DNA of 64,000 nucleotides from Labrys miyagiensis. Lineage in GTDB: Bacteria; Pseudomonadota; Alphaproteobacteria; Rhizobiales; Labraceae. Positions 36,117 to 43,170 of the stretch are shown one piece after another (the stretch's first letter is position 1; each line of letters begins with the position of its first letter). The stretch lies in NCBI RefSeq assembly GCF_030160835.1, contig NZ_BSPC01000059.1, positions 1 through 64,000 on the forward strand, in the 5' to 3' direction. A model generated the notes under the pieces. It saw nothing but the letters and a program-made list of their open reading frames with translations. It did not search any database and had not been told where the DNA came from. The position numbers were made by a program, and so were the translations under genes.

Positions 36117-36898
36117 CAGGCCGGCTCGGGGTCGTGGCAGAGGCGGATGGTCACGCCGCTGGCATGGGCGGCGCGGGTGACGGCAAGGCTGCGCAAGGCG
36201 GCTGGGCGGTCCGGCGTGATCAGCCGGGCAATCCAGGGCAGGCGCGGCTCCTTCACGATCGCCGCCATCGTCCAGGCCGCATCGACAGCGTAGAGGCAAT
36301 TCTCATCCGCAAAATAGATGCCGATATGGCCTTCCATATGGCCGGGCAGGTCGACGGAGATCATCGAGCCGTCGCCGAAGATGTCGTGGCCGCTGCCGCC
36401 CCATGGCAGAGGCGCCTCCGGCGCGTGCTCGAGCGTGCGGCAGGCAAAGGCCGATTGCGCCGGCAGGAGGCCGCGGAAGAGGGCATGGCCGGAGTCACGC
36501 CAGGAGGGGCGGCGCGACCACAGCTCCAGCGTGGCGGCGGAAGCGTGCAGCGTGGCATTGCGGAAGCGGTCGAGCCCGCAGATATGGTCCGCGTGCAGAT
36601 GGGTGAGGATGATGTGGCGGACGTCCTCCGGCCCGGCGCCGATGGCGGCGAGTTGAGCCCCGACAGCGCCTTCGGGCATCAGCTTCGGGCGCAGCAGGGA
36701 ACGGTAGAACCACAGAGCCAGGGAATGCGAGCGATAGAGATCTTCGCTGTAGCCGGTATCCACGAGCACCAGGCCTTCCCTTGCATGCTCGACGAGGCCG
36801 TAGCGGATAGGCACATCCATGCGCTCCCAGCCGGCGGTGGGGTCCACCAGGCGGGCGGAGGCGCGAATACGGGCGCAAATGGGGAACCGGATCTTCAT
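36116..36898 (-). CDS. MBL-fold hydrolase (lactonase-like)
   Basis: The 260-residue metallo-beta-lactamase-fold protein has a complete metal motif HLHADH (100-105) with the downstream metal His and Asp (LPGHMEGHIG, YAVDAAW). Its closest recognisable pattern is the AHL-lactonase/glyoxalase II-like group, so it may hydrolyse a lactone or thioester. It is upstream of, and translationally coupled to, the adenylate-forming enzyme. An R2 repeat separates it from the SDR gene. In the pathway it occupies the place of the OleB hydrolase, which is an inference from context. Confidence 0.88.
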   Translation of the reverse strand: MKIRFPICARIRASARLVDPTAGWERMDVPIRYGLVEHAREGLVLVDTGYSEDLYRSHSLALWFYRSLLRPKLMPEGAVGAQLAAIGAGPEDVRHIILTHLHADHICGLDRFRNATLHASAATLELWSRRPSWRDSGHALFRGLLPAQSAFACRTLEHAPEAPLPWGGSGHDIFGDGSMISVDLPGHMEGHIGIYFADENCLYAVDAAWTMAAIVKEPRLPWIARLITPDRPAALRSLAVTRAAHASGVTIRLCHDPEPA

Positions 36899-36908
36899 AT
36901 CGTTCTAG

Positions 36909-37009
36909 CGCGTTTTACTTTCAGATCGAATCACCCGGAGCCGCAAAATGCATTTGGTACCAACTCGTTAATCTAGCAGTCCGCTTATGCCCGAATGCAT
37001 TTTGCTCTA
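36909..37009 (-). repeat. R2 repeat, copy 4 (variant)
   Basis: Read on the minus strand it starts TAGAGCAAAATGCATTC, and a complementary AATGCATTTTGC closes the hairpin. It ends with TCGATCTGAAAGTAAAACG. Its first TAG is the stop codon of the SDR gene. It belongs to the same subfamily as the copy at 39738. Confidence 0.75.
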
Positions 37010-37969
37010 GGCAGCAGCGCGAATGGTTCGCTCCAACGCTTCATCGAGACCTATGGGAGGCCGCCAATCAAGCTTTTGCCTCATCTGGCGTAAATTAAGC
37101 GTGAGCGAATAGCTCAACAGGCCGAGTCCGTAAACCGTCACGGGCGGTTCGCGCCCCTTGGGATCGAGCCGGCAGAGCGTTTCGAGGAGATGCGCTCCCG
37201 CGAAGGCGAGGGGCGCGGGCAGGCTGCGCCAGCGCACCGGCACACCGAGGCCGCCGAGCAGCCGCTCCACCATATCGCGCAGGACGACAGGTTCGCCCTG
37301 CGAGACATTGTAGGTGCCCGCGAGTTCGGCGGGCGCTTCGGCCATGGCGAGCAGCGCGTGCGAATGTGTGTCCACGAAGGTGAGATCGGTCATGGCCCGG
37401 CCTCCCCGCAGCAGCGGCAGCGGGCCCCGGCGCGCGGCGGCGAGGAAGCGGGGCAGGAGTTGCGTATCGCCAGGGCCGAAAATGGCGCGGGGGCGGGCAA
37501 TGAAGACAGTGCCGCTGAAGCGCCACGCCTCGTCCTCCGAAGCGCGCTTGGTGGCGGCATAGGCGTTGACGGGGGGCGGCAGCGTGGCGTCCTCGCGGAG
37601 ATCGAGGTGGTCCTCGAAGGCGAAGTAGACGCTGCTGGAGGAGACATGCACGAGACGGCCTATCCCGGCCGCCTCTGCGGCGCGCACGACATGGCGCGTG
37701 CCGGCGACATTGACACGTTCGAAATCGCTGGTCCGGCCCCATGGCGCAGAGAGGGCCGCCAGGTGGATCACGGCATCGCAGCCAGCGAAGGTTGCCCGCA
37801 GAGCCGCCTCGTCGCCGAGATCGGCCTGAAGGAAGCGGGCCTGGCCCTGGAAATCGCCGGGGCCGGTGATGCCGCGCGCCGTGGCGACCACCTCATGGCC
37901 TCGTTCCGCGGCAAGGCGGACCAAATTGCGCCCGGCAAAGCCGGTGGCGCCGGTGATGGCGATCTTCAT
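37007..37969 (-). CDS. NAD(P)-dependent extended SDR (epimerase/3-ketoreductase)
   Basis: The 320-residue protein has the Rossmann glycine motif TGATGFAG (6-13), a Ser cluster around 110-113 and the catalytic Tyr137-x3-Lys141. It is of the extended (epimerase/3-beta-HSD) type to which OleD belongs. In the cluster it would reduce the ketone formed by the ketosynthase. Its ATG overlaps the ketosynthase stop by four bases (ATGA). Its stop codon TAG is the first triplet of an R2 repeat. It could alternatively act on a sugar nucleotide, but the neighbours make a lipid substrate more likely. Confidence 0.88.
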   Translation of the reverse strand: MKIAITGATGFAGRNLVRLAAERGHEVVATARGITGPGDFQGQARFLQADLGDEAALRATFAGCDAVIHLAALSAPWGRTSDFERVNVAGTRHVVRAAEAAGIGRLVHVSSSSVYFAFEDHLDLREDATLPPPVNAYAATKRASEDEAWRFSGTVFIARPRAIFGPGDTQLLPRFLAAARRGPLPLLRGGRAMTDLTFVDTHSHALLAMAEAPAELAGTYNVSQGEPVVLRDMVERLLGGLGVPVRWRSLPAPLAFAGAHLLETLCRLDPKGREPPVTVYGLGLLSYSLTLNLRQMRQKLDWRPPIGLDEALERTIRAAA

Positions 37970-39042
37970 GGCATTTCGAGGCAGAGGCCGCCGACGGAAA
38001 AGCCCGCCGAGGTGCCGAGCACCAGCACGCGGCTGCCTCTGCCGATGCGGCCGCCGGCGAAGGCATGGTGCAGGGCCGTGGGGATGGAGGCGGCGATCTG
38101 GTTGCCGTGAGCAGCCAGAATGTCGACGATCTTGCCCCTGGGAATACCGAGCCGGCCGCTGAGATGGTCGATGGCGCCCCGGCTCGCCTGGTGGGGCACC
38201 ACGAGGTCGACATCGGCGAGCCGCCAGCCGGCCTTGGCGAGCAGCCTATCGAGGAAGGGCGCCACTACCCGCGCGGCCAGGCGATAGGCCGCCTTGCCGT
38301 CCATGCGGAAGAAGGCGCTGTCGATGAAGGATCTGGTGTCGCGGTGGAGGTCATAGCGCGTGCCGCCGGCCGGCACCTCGCAATCGTGATAGCCCTCGCT
38401 CCAGCTTTCCATCAGCGAGGCGACGAGGCCGCCCTGCCGCCCCTCGGTGGGGCCGATCACCGCGGCGGCGGCGCCATCGCCAAACATGGCAGCCGTGTCC
38501 GGGTCCTGGCGCCAGGGCAGGCCGCGCGAGGCAATTTCGCTGGAGACGATCAGGATGCGGCTGCAACGTCCGGCTTCGATCATCTGGGCGGCGAGGTCGA
38601 AGGCGGTGACGAAGCTCAGGCAGCTCGCATTGACGTCGAAGCAGGGAATGCCGGATTTGCCGAGCCCCAGCCGCGCCTGCACCAGCGGCGCCATGGCCGG
38701 GATCAACTGCTCGGGGATCGAGGAGGCGGACAGGATCATGTCGAGCCCGCCAGCGGGGAGCCCGGCTGCAGCAAGGGCGCCACGCGCCGCCTCGGCCGCC
38801 ATGAAGCTGGAGGATTCGGCATCGGCGACCGGCCGCTCGGCGATTCCCGTGCGTTTTTCGGTGCGGCCGACGGTCCGGCCGAGCATGCGGTCGATATCGG
38901 CGCTGCTGCGCCGGGTGGCAGGCATGTAGACGCCGGTGCCGGCGATGCGGATACGCGCCTGGAGCCGTCTTGCGGGCGAGATGTCGGGAGCGGCCTCCGT
39001 CACGCCTCTGGCTTCCATCCGCATGGGGTCGTCGAGCGTCAT
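37966..39042 (-). CDS. 3-oxoacyl-ACP synthase III-like (FabH/OleA class)
   Basis: The 358-residue thiolase-fold condensing enzyme has a full triad: Cys141 (VNASCLSF), His284 (VPHQAS) and Asn314 (AHGNQIAAS). The end of the protein has GTSAGFSVGG, as in KAS III. About 30 residues at the N-terminus precede the fold and look disordered. It would condense an acyl-CoA with malonyl-ACP or a second acyl-CoA. No acyl carrier protein gene is next to it. It is the first gene of the minus-strand cluster, transcribed away from the TetR gene across a paired operator, so it is probably under TetR control. Confidence 0.92.
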   Translation of the reverse strand: MTLDDPMRMEARGVTEAAPDISPARRLQARIRIAGTGVYMPATRRSSADIDRMLGRTVGRTEKRTGIAERPVADAESSSFMAAEAARGALAAAGLPAGGLDMILSASSIPEQLIPAMAPLVQARLGLGKSGIPCFDVNASCLSFVTAFDLAAQMIEAGRCSRILIVSSEIASRGLPWRQDPDTAAMFGDGAAAAVIGPTEGRQGGLVASLMESWSEGYHDCEVPAGGTRYDLHRDTRSFIDSAFFRMDGKAAYRLAARVVAPFLDRLLAKAGWRLADVDLVVPHQASRGAIDHLSGRLGIPRGKIVDILAAHGNQIAASIPTALHHAFAGGRIGRGSRVLVLGTSAGFSVGGLCLEMP

Positions 39043-39052
39043 GTCGCCAACA

Positions 39053-39100
39053 TTGAACAGTGTTCATTTTTTTGATATCACCAAAATGAACGCTGTTCAA
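39053..39100. promoter_or_regulatory. Paired palindromic operator between ketosynthase and TetR genes
   Basis: Two near-palindromes, TTGAACAGTGTTCATT at 39053 and AATGAACGCTGTTCAA ending at 39100, are inverted to each other around an AT-rich centre. They fill the 74-bp divergent spacer and therefore probably overlap both promoters. The TetR start codon has GGGAGGGG upstream. Confidence 0.7.
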
Positions 39101-39116
39101 GCTGTGGGAGGGGCGC

Positions 39117-39740
39117 ATGAGTACCGGTACGGTGCGGCAGAGCCGGGCACAGGCGCGCCAGGACGCGACCCGTCAGCGCATTCTCGATGCGGCGCGCGAC
39201 ATCATCCAGCAGCAGGGCTTCCGCGGCCTGTCGATCCGTACCATCGCCTCGGCGGTCAACTGCTCCGTCGGCACCATCTACAACCACTTCTGCGACTTCG
39301 ACGACATCGTGCTGCATCTCAACGCCGAGACCATCGCCCGCCTCGATGCGGTGCTGGAGGAGGCGGTGTTCGGGCAGCCGGATTGGCGGCCTTCGGCCCT
39401 CGTCGATGTCTATTTCGATTTCCTCGAACTGAACAATGCCGCCTGGCGCGCGCTGTTCGAGCATCATCTGCCGCGCGATTATCGCGTGCCGGACTGGTAT
39501 CGCGAGGGCGTCGATACGCTGGTCGGCCATGTCGTGGCCGCCTTCGCGCCGCTGCTGCCCCATCTCAGCCGGGAGGACTGTGCCGAACTGATCGTCGGCC
39601 TGTGGGCCGGTCTCCATGGCCTGGCTTCGCTCGACCAGGAGGATAAGCTCTCAACCGTCTCGGTCGGCAGTTCGGCCCGGAAGGTCGGCCAGATGCTGGT
39701 ACGGACCGCTCTGCGCGGGGCCGGCGCCAGCCGCGCCTAA
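39117..39740 (+). CDS. TetR-family transcription repressor
   Basis: The 207-residue protein has an N-terminal helix-turn-helix at about 20-65 (RILDAARDIIQQQGF, then RTIASAVNCSVGTIYNHF). It has an all-helical ligand-binding domain. It is divergent from the ketosynthase cluster, so it probably represses that cluster and itself through the operator pair. The stop TAA coincides with the first bases of an R2 repeat variant. The ligand is unknown; acyl-CoA or the pathway product would be usual. Confidence 0.93.
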   Translation: MSTGTVRQSRAQARQDATRQRILDAARDIIQQQGFRGLSIRTIASAVNCSVGTIYNHFCDFDDIVLHLNAETIARLDAVLEEAVFGQPDWRPSALVDVYFDFLELNNAAWRALFEHHLPRDYRVPDWYREGVDTLVGHVVAAFAPLLPHLSREDCAELIVGLWAGLHGLASLDQEDKLSTVSVGSSARKVGQMLVRTALRGAGASRA

Positions 39741-39834
39741 GGCAAAATGCATTCAAGCAAGGCGGCCTTGCGGACTGCGCAACGGGTACCAAAGCATTTT
39801 GCGATTCTTGGTGATTCATATTCAAGGTGGGACG
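39738..39834 (+). repeat. R2 repeat, copy 5 (variant)
   Basis: It starts TAAGGCAAAATGCATTC (first triplet is the TetR stop), with the hairpin partner GCATTTTGC. The core GCGATTCTTGGTGATTC is shared with copy 1. The end is less conserved than in other copies. Confidence 0.7.
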
Positions 39835-39842
39835 CCTGAGCC

Positions 39843-40970
39843 ATGCGCCTTCTCGTCACCGGTGCCCGCGCCCCCGTCGCCGTCGAGATCGCCAGGCTGC
39901 TGCTGGCTGCCGGACATCAGGTGCACACAGCCGATTCCGGTCCCTTTGACCTCGCCGGCGGCGTGAGAGGCGTGCGGCGGCACCGCCTGCCGCCGCCCCG
40001 GCAGCAGCCGGCCGCCTTCGCTCGCGCCGTTGCCGAACTCGTGGCACGCGAGGGCATCGAGCGGGTCATTCCGACCTGCGAGGAGGTGTTCTATCTCGCG
40101 GCAGCCCGGGAGCAGGGCCACGCCCTCCCGCTCTTTGCGCCCGGCTTCGAGACCTTGCGACGATTGCACGACAAGCACGCCTTCATTACCCTCGCCGCCG
40201 GCCTTGGGCTGCCGGTGCCGCACACGCAGCTTCTCGAAAGCCGGGAACAGGCCATGGCCCTCGCTCCCCTTGCCAGGGATCTCGTGTTCAAGCCGGCCTT
40301 CTCGCGCTTCGGCACGGAGACCCTGGTGGGCGAACGTCCGGACCGCGTAAGCCCGACGCCACAGCGACCTTGGGTGGCGCAGGAGCGCCTGCAGGGTGAG
40401 GAGTTCTGCCTCTATGCCGTGGCCAGCGCCGGACGCCTGGACGCCTTCTGCGCCTATCGCCCGCTCTATCGTCTCGGCAGGGCTTCGAGCTTCTACTTCG
40501 AGCCCGTCGCGGCGCCGGATGGGGAGGCGCTGGTCCGGCGCGTGACGGGGGCCCTGGCCTATACCGGCCAGATCGCCTTCGATGCGATACGCACGCCCGA
40601 TGGCCGCCTGCTGCCGATCGAGTGCAACCCGCGCGCCACTAGTGGCGTGCATCTGCTGGCGGGGACGCCGGGTTTCGCCGCCTGCCTGACGGGCGAGGCG
40701 CAAGCCGGGGCGCTGGCCGCGCCGGACGGGCCGGCCATGCTGGGCCTCGCCATGGTGCTGATCGCCTTGCCGCGCCAGCGCTTCGGACGCATCGGCGCCT
40801 GGCGGCGGGATCATGCCAGGGCGCGGGACGTGCTGGCGGGATTCAAGGGCCGGACACTCGGGACGCTGGCACAGCAGGTTCTTGAAAGCGCGCGTCGGCG
40901 TGTCCCGCTTCGGGCCATCGCCACCCATGACATCGAGTGGGGTGGCGAGCCGATCGATATGAGGGGATAG
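39843..40970 (+). CDS. ATP-grasp ligase, unknown substrate
   Basis: The 375-residue protein has an N-terminal Rossmann-like preATP-grasp part (LLVTGARAPVAVEIARLL). An ATP-grasp domain follows with DLVFKPAFSRFG (Lys contacting ATP), VAQERLQGEEF, and the Mg ligands in LPIECNPRATSG. It would join a carboxylate to an amine, thiol or another acceptor with ATP hydrolysis. It follows the TetR gene on the same strand, so it is probably part of the same regulated locus. Its stop codon TAG is the first triplet of the R1 element copy D. Confidence 0.85.
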   Translation: MRLLVTGARAPVAVEIARLLLAAGHQVHTADSGPFDLAGGVRGVRRHRLPPPRQQPAAFARAVAELVAREGIERVIPTCEEVFYLAAAREQGHALPLFAPGFETLRRLHDKHAFITLAAGLGLPVPHTQLLESREQAMALAPLARDLVFKPAFSRFGTETLVGERPDRVSPTPQRPWVAQERLQGEEFCLYAVASAGRLDAFCAYRPLYRLGRASSFYFEPVAAPDGEALVRRVTGALAYTGQIAFDAIRTPDGRLLPIECNPRATSGVHLLAGTPGFAACLTGEAQAGALAAPDGPAMLGLAMVLIALPRQRFGRIGAWRRDHARARDVLAGFKGRTLGTLAQQVLESARRRVPLRAIATHDIEWGGEPIDMRG

Positions 40971-41067
40971 CACCCTGGGACCGCCGGCTTTCCAGCCGGC
41001 ATCTTGGAAACACAGAGTTCGCCGGAGAAGAAGAGCCGGCTGGAAAGCCGGCGGTCCCAGGGTGCTA
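40968..41067. repeat. R1 twin-hairpin element, copy D, with perfect 33-bp arms
   Basis: The segment 40968-41000 is the exact reverse complement of 41035-41067. Each arm is a hairpin (GCCGGCT/AGCCGGC). The outermost triplets TAG and CTA are the stop codons of the ATP-grasp gene and of the nitronate monooxygenase gene. Confidence 0.9.
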
Positions 41068-42144
41068 CGCCGCCAGCCCGGCAAACCGCTTCAGTGCCTC
41101 CTCGGCCAGCACCCGCGTGAGTTTCCCTGCCGAAGGCGCGTCACGGCAGAGCTTCGCCGCCTGACCGGCCCACAGCGACATGAAATCGCCCGAGCCCTCC
41201 TTCTCTGTCTTGGCGCGTAGGGGCATCAGTGCCCCGCCGGCCAGCGGGAAGGCCGGGGCGAGATCGGAGATCGGGCCGACCTCGCGCATCAGGCGGTTGA
41301 CGATGCCGCGGGCCGGGCGGCCGGTGAAGAGATTGGTCAACGCCGTCCTGTCGGCCTGCTCACCATGCAGGGCGGCGCGATGGGGCGCCGGCAGGCGGGC
41401 TTGCGGCGTGAAGAGATAGGCGGTGCCGATCTGCACCGCAGCGGCGCCCAGTGCGAAGGCCGCCACGATGCCTCGGGCGTCCGAGATGCCGCCCGAGGCA
41501 ATCACGGGCACCTTCACGGCATCCACGATCTGGGGCACCAGGGCGAAGGTGCCGACCTGCGTGGACAGATCGTCGTCGAGGAAAATGCCGCGATGGCCGC
41601 CTGCCTCGAAGCCCTGGGCGATGACGGCATCGCAGCCATGGTCCTCCAGCCAGCGCGCCTCCTCCACCGTGGTGGCGGAGGAGAGGATCTTCGCGCCCGT
41701 CGCCCTGACGCGGTCGAGCAGGCTGCGCTCCGGCAGGCCGAAATGGAAGCTGACGACCTCCGGCCTGTAGTCCTCGACGAGGCCGCAGAGCGTATCGTCG
41801 AAGGGCGCGCGGTTCGAGACCGGGACAGGACCATTCGGATCGAGGCCGGCTTCGAGATAGTAAGACTCCAGCCGCTTGCGCCAGCCGGTTTCACGCGGGG
41901 CATCCGGCACCGGCGGCGTGTGGCAGAAGAAATTGACATTGATCGGTTTTGCCGTGCGCTGGCGGATGATGCCGAGTTCGCTGCGCACCTGGTCCACCGT
42001 GATCGTGGCGCAGGGCAGGGAACCGAGCCCGCCGGCCTCGGCCACCTCGATCACCATGTCCGACCATACGGGCCCCGCCATGGGCGCCTGTATGATGGGG
42101 AGCTCGATGCCCAGGAGATCCTGGATTCGCCGATCAGGCCACAT
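41065..42144 (-). CDS. Nitronate monooxygenase
   Basis: The 359-residue FMN-dependent TIM-barrel enzyme belongs to the 2-nitropropane dioxygenase family. The N-terminal LPIIQAPMAGPVWSDMVIEV, the central GFEAGGHRG and the phosphate-binding VIASGGISDARGI are all typical. Such enzymes oxidise nitronates to carbonyl compounds and nitrite; some act as enoyl-reductases. It is divergent from a LysR gene, which probably regulates it, and convergent with the ATP-grasp gene. The stop codon is shared with the end of the R1 element. Confidence 0.92.
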   Translation of the reverse strand: MWPDRRIQDLLGIELPIIQAPMAGPVWSDMVIEVAEAGGLGSLPCATITVDQVRSELGIIRQRTAKPINVNFFCHTPPVPDAPRETGWRKRLESYYLEAGLDPNGPVPVSNRAPFDDTLCGLVEDYRPEVVSFHFGLPERSLLDRVRATGAKILSSATTVEEARWLEDHGCDAVIAQGFEAGGHRGIFLDDDLSTQVGTFALVPQIVDAVKVPVIASGGISDARGIVAAFALGAAAVQIGTAYLFTPQARLPAPHRAALHGEQADRTALTNLFTGRPARGIVNRLMREVGPISDLAPAFPLAGGALMPLRAKTEKEGSGDFMSLWAGQAAKLCRDAPSAGKLTRVLAEEALKRFAGLAA

Positions 42145-42218
42145 GCTGCATCTCCTCCTGCCCTGCTGGCTGCCGAGAAAGGATCTATCATTTCGATATT
42201 AAGAATTGTATTGAATTA

Positions 42219-42239
42219 TCATTCTTATTTTGAGAATGA
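42219..42239. promoter_or_regulatory. Dyad at the LysR start, possible operator
   Basis: TCATTCT and AGAATGA form a 7-bp dyad overlapping the LysR start in an AT-rich 90-bp divergent spacer. A LysR-type regulator often binds here, but this is a weak inference. Confidence 0.3.
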
Positions 42240-43120
42240 CGATGGACCTCGCCTCCCTCGATATCTTCCGGGCCGTCGCGGCCGCTCACAGCGTCACACG
42301 GGCCGCCGGCGTACTGGGGCGGGCGCCCTCCAATGTGACGACCCGCATCCAGCAGCTCGAGCACGATCTCGGCGTGCGCCTGTTCAGCCGCGAAGGCAAG
42401 CGCATGGACCTGACGCATGAAGGCGCGACCTTCCTCGGCTATGCCAACCGCCTGGCCGCTCTCGCTTTGGAAGCGCGGGAGGCGCTGAAGCCTTCGGCGC
42501 CGGCAGGCCTGTTCCGGGTGGGCAGCATGGAGAGTACGGCAGCGAGCCGCTTGCCGAGCGTGCTGTCGCGTTTCCATGGGCGCTGGCCGGCGGTCTCCTT
42601 GCAGCTCAGCACCGGCGCGACCCGGCCGCTCGTGAAGGGCGTGCTGGCCCATGACCTCGACTGCGCGCTGATCGGCCAGCCTTCGGGACCCGTCGATGGC
42701 GCCGTCATCGACACCGGCTATGATCCCGACGCGCTCGACGGCGAAACCATCTTCCGCGAGGAATTGCTGATCGTGCTGCCATCAGGCCATCCACCCGTGG
42801 AAAGCGCGGCCGATCTCAAGGTGAAGAAGCTCGCCGCTCTCGAGGCTGGCTGCACCTACCGCCGCATGGCGGAGCTTTGGCTGCGTCATGCGCCTTCCGC
42901 TTTGCCAGTCCAGCAGGTCGGCTCCTACCACGCCATGCTGGCGAGCGTGGCGGCGGGCAATGCCATCGGCGTCATGCCGCGCTCGGTGCTCGACCTGCTG
43001 CCCGGCGGCAGGAACGTCGGCCACCACAGCCTCGGCCTGATCGACACGCTGCTCATCCGGCGGCGCGGCGAGCCGTCGCCTGCTTTCAGGGCCTTCCGGG
43101 ATCTGTTGGCGAGCCCGTGA
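42236..43120 (+). CDS. LysR-family transcription regulator
   Basis: The protein has about 294 residues. The N-terminal winged helix-turn-helix (LDIFRAVAAAHSVTRAAGVLGRAPSNVTTRIQ) is followed by the two-lobe periplasmic-binding-like effector domain from about residue 90. It is divergent from the nitronate monooxygenase gene and is its likely regulator. The start is ATG 42236 or 42242; both are consistent with the family's beginning. The effector is unknown. Confidence 0.92.
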   Translation: MTMDLASLDIFRAVAAAHSVTRAAGVLGRAPSNVTTRIQQLEHDLGVRLFSREGKRMDLTHEGATFLGYANRLAALALEAREALKPSAPAGLFRVGSMESTAASRLPSVLSRFHGRWPAVSLQLSTGATRPLVKGVLAHDLDCALIGQPSGPVDGAVIDTGYDPDALDGETIFREELLIVLPSGHPPVESAADLKVKKLAALEAGCTYRRMAELWLRHAPSALPVQQVGSYHAMLASVAAGNAIGVMPRSVLDLLPGGRNVGHHSLGLIDTLLIRRRGEPSPAFRAFRDLLASP

Positions 43121-43170
43121 TCGGCGGGTGCGCAAACGCCGGGCAGGCTTCCCCGCCCGGCGTCGAGTCT

